Origin: CBDAKK01 sp965196605
Lineage (GTDB): Bacteria > Spirochaetota > Spirochaetia > WTKD01 > G963693115
Direction: 5' to 3'
Assembly (NCBI GenBank): GCA_965196605.1
Contig: CBDAKK010000008.1
Location: 620,001 to 684,000, forward strand
Length of the DNA: 64,000 nucleotides
Shown: positions 62,633 through 64,000 of the stretch, one piece after another
Layout: every line of letters begins with the position of its first letter
Numbering within the stretch: position 1 is the first letter of the stretch
Translations under genes and position numbers: made by a program
Notes under the pieces: model-generated
What the model was told of the DNA's origin: nothing
The model's input: the letters and a program-made list of their open reading frames with translations, nothing else
Database searches by the model: none

Positions 62633-63940
62633 TTATACTTCCAAAATGGGGTAGGCTATGGGGGTTTCTCTCACGCTCTCCAGCGCAGCGCAGTCTTCGC
62701 ATGCACGCATTAGGTCTTGCCAACGCGCGAGGTGGGTTATGATGATGAGCGCTACGCTTTCGCGGTGTTGAAACTTTTCGGGCGTGTGCGGGAGGTCTTC
62801 TTGCAACACGCGTTGTATGCTTATGTTGTGGTTCTTGAGTACGCTGGCAATGTTTGCTAACACGCCCACGCTGTCGTCTACGGCAAGGCGCAGGTAGGCG
62901 GAGGTTTGTAGGGGCTGCATGGTGGTTTGTAGGCTTTGCGTGTTGGTGTCACTGCGCATGCAAATGCTGCCATAGGTTTTTTCCGCGCTGCCGTTTGCAA
63001 TGGAGACTAGGTCGGCTATAATGGCGCTGGTGGTGGGTTGCCCCCCTGCGCCGCGCCCAAGGTAGAGGGTTTGCCCCGTCTCGCTGCCAACCACGCTTAC
63101 GGCATTAAAGGCACCTTTTAATGAAGCCATGGGGTGGGTGCACAGCAGAAATGCGGGGTGTACCCACACGGACACCTGTCCATTGTTCTTAATGGCCGCG
63201 GCTATGAGCTTCATGGTGTAGCCAAGGGTCTTGGCAAAAAAGAGGTCGGTGTTCTCTACCTCGCGTATGCCCTTAATGGGTATGTCGTCCATTGCTATGG
63301 TGGTGTTAAACGAGAGGGTTGATAAGACGGCTATTTTGTGTCCCGCATCAAAGCCGCCAATGTCCAGCGTGGGGTCGGCTTCTGCTAAGCCGAGTTGCTG
63401 CGCCTCCTCAAGCGCGTCTCCAAAGCTCAGCTTCTTTTCTTCCATTTCCGTCAAAATAAAGTTGCACGTGCCGTTGAGTACCCCGTACAGCGCGCTTATG
63501 TCGTTGGCTATAAGCCCGTCCGTGAGGGCGCGCACTATGGGTATGCCACCCCCGCAGCTTGCCTCAAAGGCTATGCTCACGCCGTTTTCTCGCGCCGTTT
63601 GTAGCAGCGCAGCCCCGTGGTAGGCAAGCAAGGCCTTGTTTGCCGTTACCACGTGTTTCTTGTTTTTCAAGGCGCGCTCTATTACTTCGCGCGCAAAGTC
63701 CATGCCGCCCATAAGTTCTACTATGCAGTCTATGGCGGGGTCATCTACCACTGCTTGCCAGTCTTGCGTAATGTAGGCGTCATCAATGCCTGCTTGGCGC
63801 GCCTTGTGCTCACTGCGCGTGTAGAGCGCGCGTAGGCGTGGTGTGCAGTGCGTGCGCGTTTTTAGTATTTCTTGTTTGTGTAAAAGATAGCGTGCGGTCT
63901 CGCTACCAACCGAGCCGCATCCAAATAGTCCAATGTTCAT
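62633..63940 (-). CDS. hom: Homoserine dehydrogenase
   Basis: A 435-residue NAD(P)H-dependent enzyme reducing aspartate semialdehyde to homoserine, the branch point to threonine and methionine. NAD-binding GLFGCGSVGSETARYL is at residues 4-19, then VELMGGMDFAREV and VVTANKALLAYHG. The catalytic region has SIAFEASCGGGIPIVRAL, LNGTCNFILTEMEE, AEADPTLDIGGFDAGHKIAVL and GIREVENTDLFFAKTLGYTMKLIA. A C-terminal ACT domain (~345-435) indicates feedback control by an amino acid. It is transcribed toward neuA and ends in the hairpin repeats. No thrB or thrC is in the window. Confidence 0.95.
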   Translation of the reverse strand: MNIGLFGCGSVGSETARYLLHKQEILKTRTHCTPRLRALYTRSEHKARQAGIDDAYITQDWQAVVDDPAIDCIVELMGGMDFAREVIERALKNKKHVVTANKALLAYHGAALLQTARENGVSIAFEASCGGGIPIVRALTDGLIANDISALYGVLNGTCNFILTEMEEKKLSFGDALEEAQQLGLAEADPTLDIGGFDAGHKIAVLSTLSFNTTIAMDDIPIKGIREVENTDLFFAKTLGYTMKLIAAAIKNNGQVSVWVHPAFLLCTHPMASLKGAFNAVSVVGSETGQTLYLGRGAGGQPTTSAIIADLVSIANGSAEKTYGSICMRSDTNTQSLQTTMQPLQTSAYLRLAVDDSVGVLANIASVLKNHNISIQRVLQEDLPHTPEKFQHRESVALIIITHLARWQDLMRACEDCAALESVRETPIAYPILEV

Positions 63941-64000
63941 AGTTACTCTTACTATTATATACTGCTGTATGCTCCAGTCTTGTATATTAGTTGAGTCTTG

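Overview
The window looks like chromosomal DNA of a spirochaete, most likely a Treponema-type organism. The strongest pointers are a trans-2-enoyl-CoA reductase (FabV/TER) that reads very like the Treponema denticola enzyme, a 1,083-residue membrane-anchored coiled-coil protein of the spirochaete SpiroCoCo type, many lipoproteins with loose spirochaetal lipoboxes, a Gld-type ABC transporter set, a membrane pyrophosphatase and duplicated sensor adenylate cyclases. Species-level placement is inference.

Layout. 1-7.2 kb: surface-glycan genes (a partial GT2 gene, two fused double glycosyltransferases) and a sodium:solute symporter. 7.3-12.2 kb: the coiled-coil protein and FabV. 12.2-17.7 kb: RNase Z and a gldA-gldF-gldG-DUF4340 transporter operon. 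17.9 kb: four 22-bp direct repeats with an internal palindrome. 18.2-21.8 kb: livHMGF branched-chain amino-acid ABC transporter genes without a binding protein. 21.9-30.2 kb: ychF, an unrecognised AT-rich gene, a lactate permease gene broken by one amber codon, a lactate/glycolate-type FAD oxidase, and an amino-sugar PTS EIICB with nanE. 30.4-36.0 kb: an accessory secreted-protein locus (clostripain-type protease, small lipoprotein, frameshifted papain-like cysteine peptidase, two paralogous lipoproteins and an orphan copy of the peptidase C-terminus). 36.8-41.8 kb: trpE, ridA, hppA and a conserved unknown. 41.9-47.1 kb: a tandem 2.6-kb duplication carrying two class III adenylate cyclases. 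47.2-56.1 kb: a repeat coiled-coil protein, valS, uvrC, a coiled-coil membrane protein and adk. 57.8-61.0 kb: a phage-tail-fibre-like protein with a six-bladed Kelch propeller and a small broken downstream gene. 61.6-63.9 kb: tRNA-Ser, tRNA-Arg, a neuA-like cytidylyltransferase and hom.

From about 31.6 kb onward the intergenic spaces are filled with composite repeat islands, built from G/C hairpins (GTGGGGGC-NN-GCCCCCAC type), purine/pyrimidine inverted tracts and small palindromes in shuffled order. They contain long but spurious open frames on both strands, encode nothing recognisable, and often end a few bases before a promoter (trpE, uvrC). One earlier copy lies at 10.6 kb.

The most unusual part is 32.5-36.0 kb. 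A secreted cysteine peptidase is followed by a candidate inhibitor or partner lipoprotein, then by a second copy of only the peptidase C-terminus with its own start, then by a second lipoprotein whose last ~120 residues nearly match the first. AT-rich variable parts sit between GC-richer conserved parts. This resembles cassette exchange in polymorphic toxin/immunity or protease/inhibitor loci, but no such function is demonstrated. Three genes (peptidase, lctP, phage-like small gene) each carry a single disrupting lesion, so either decay, phase variation or sequencing error is at work.
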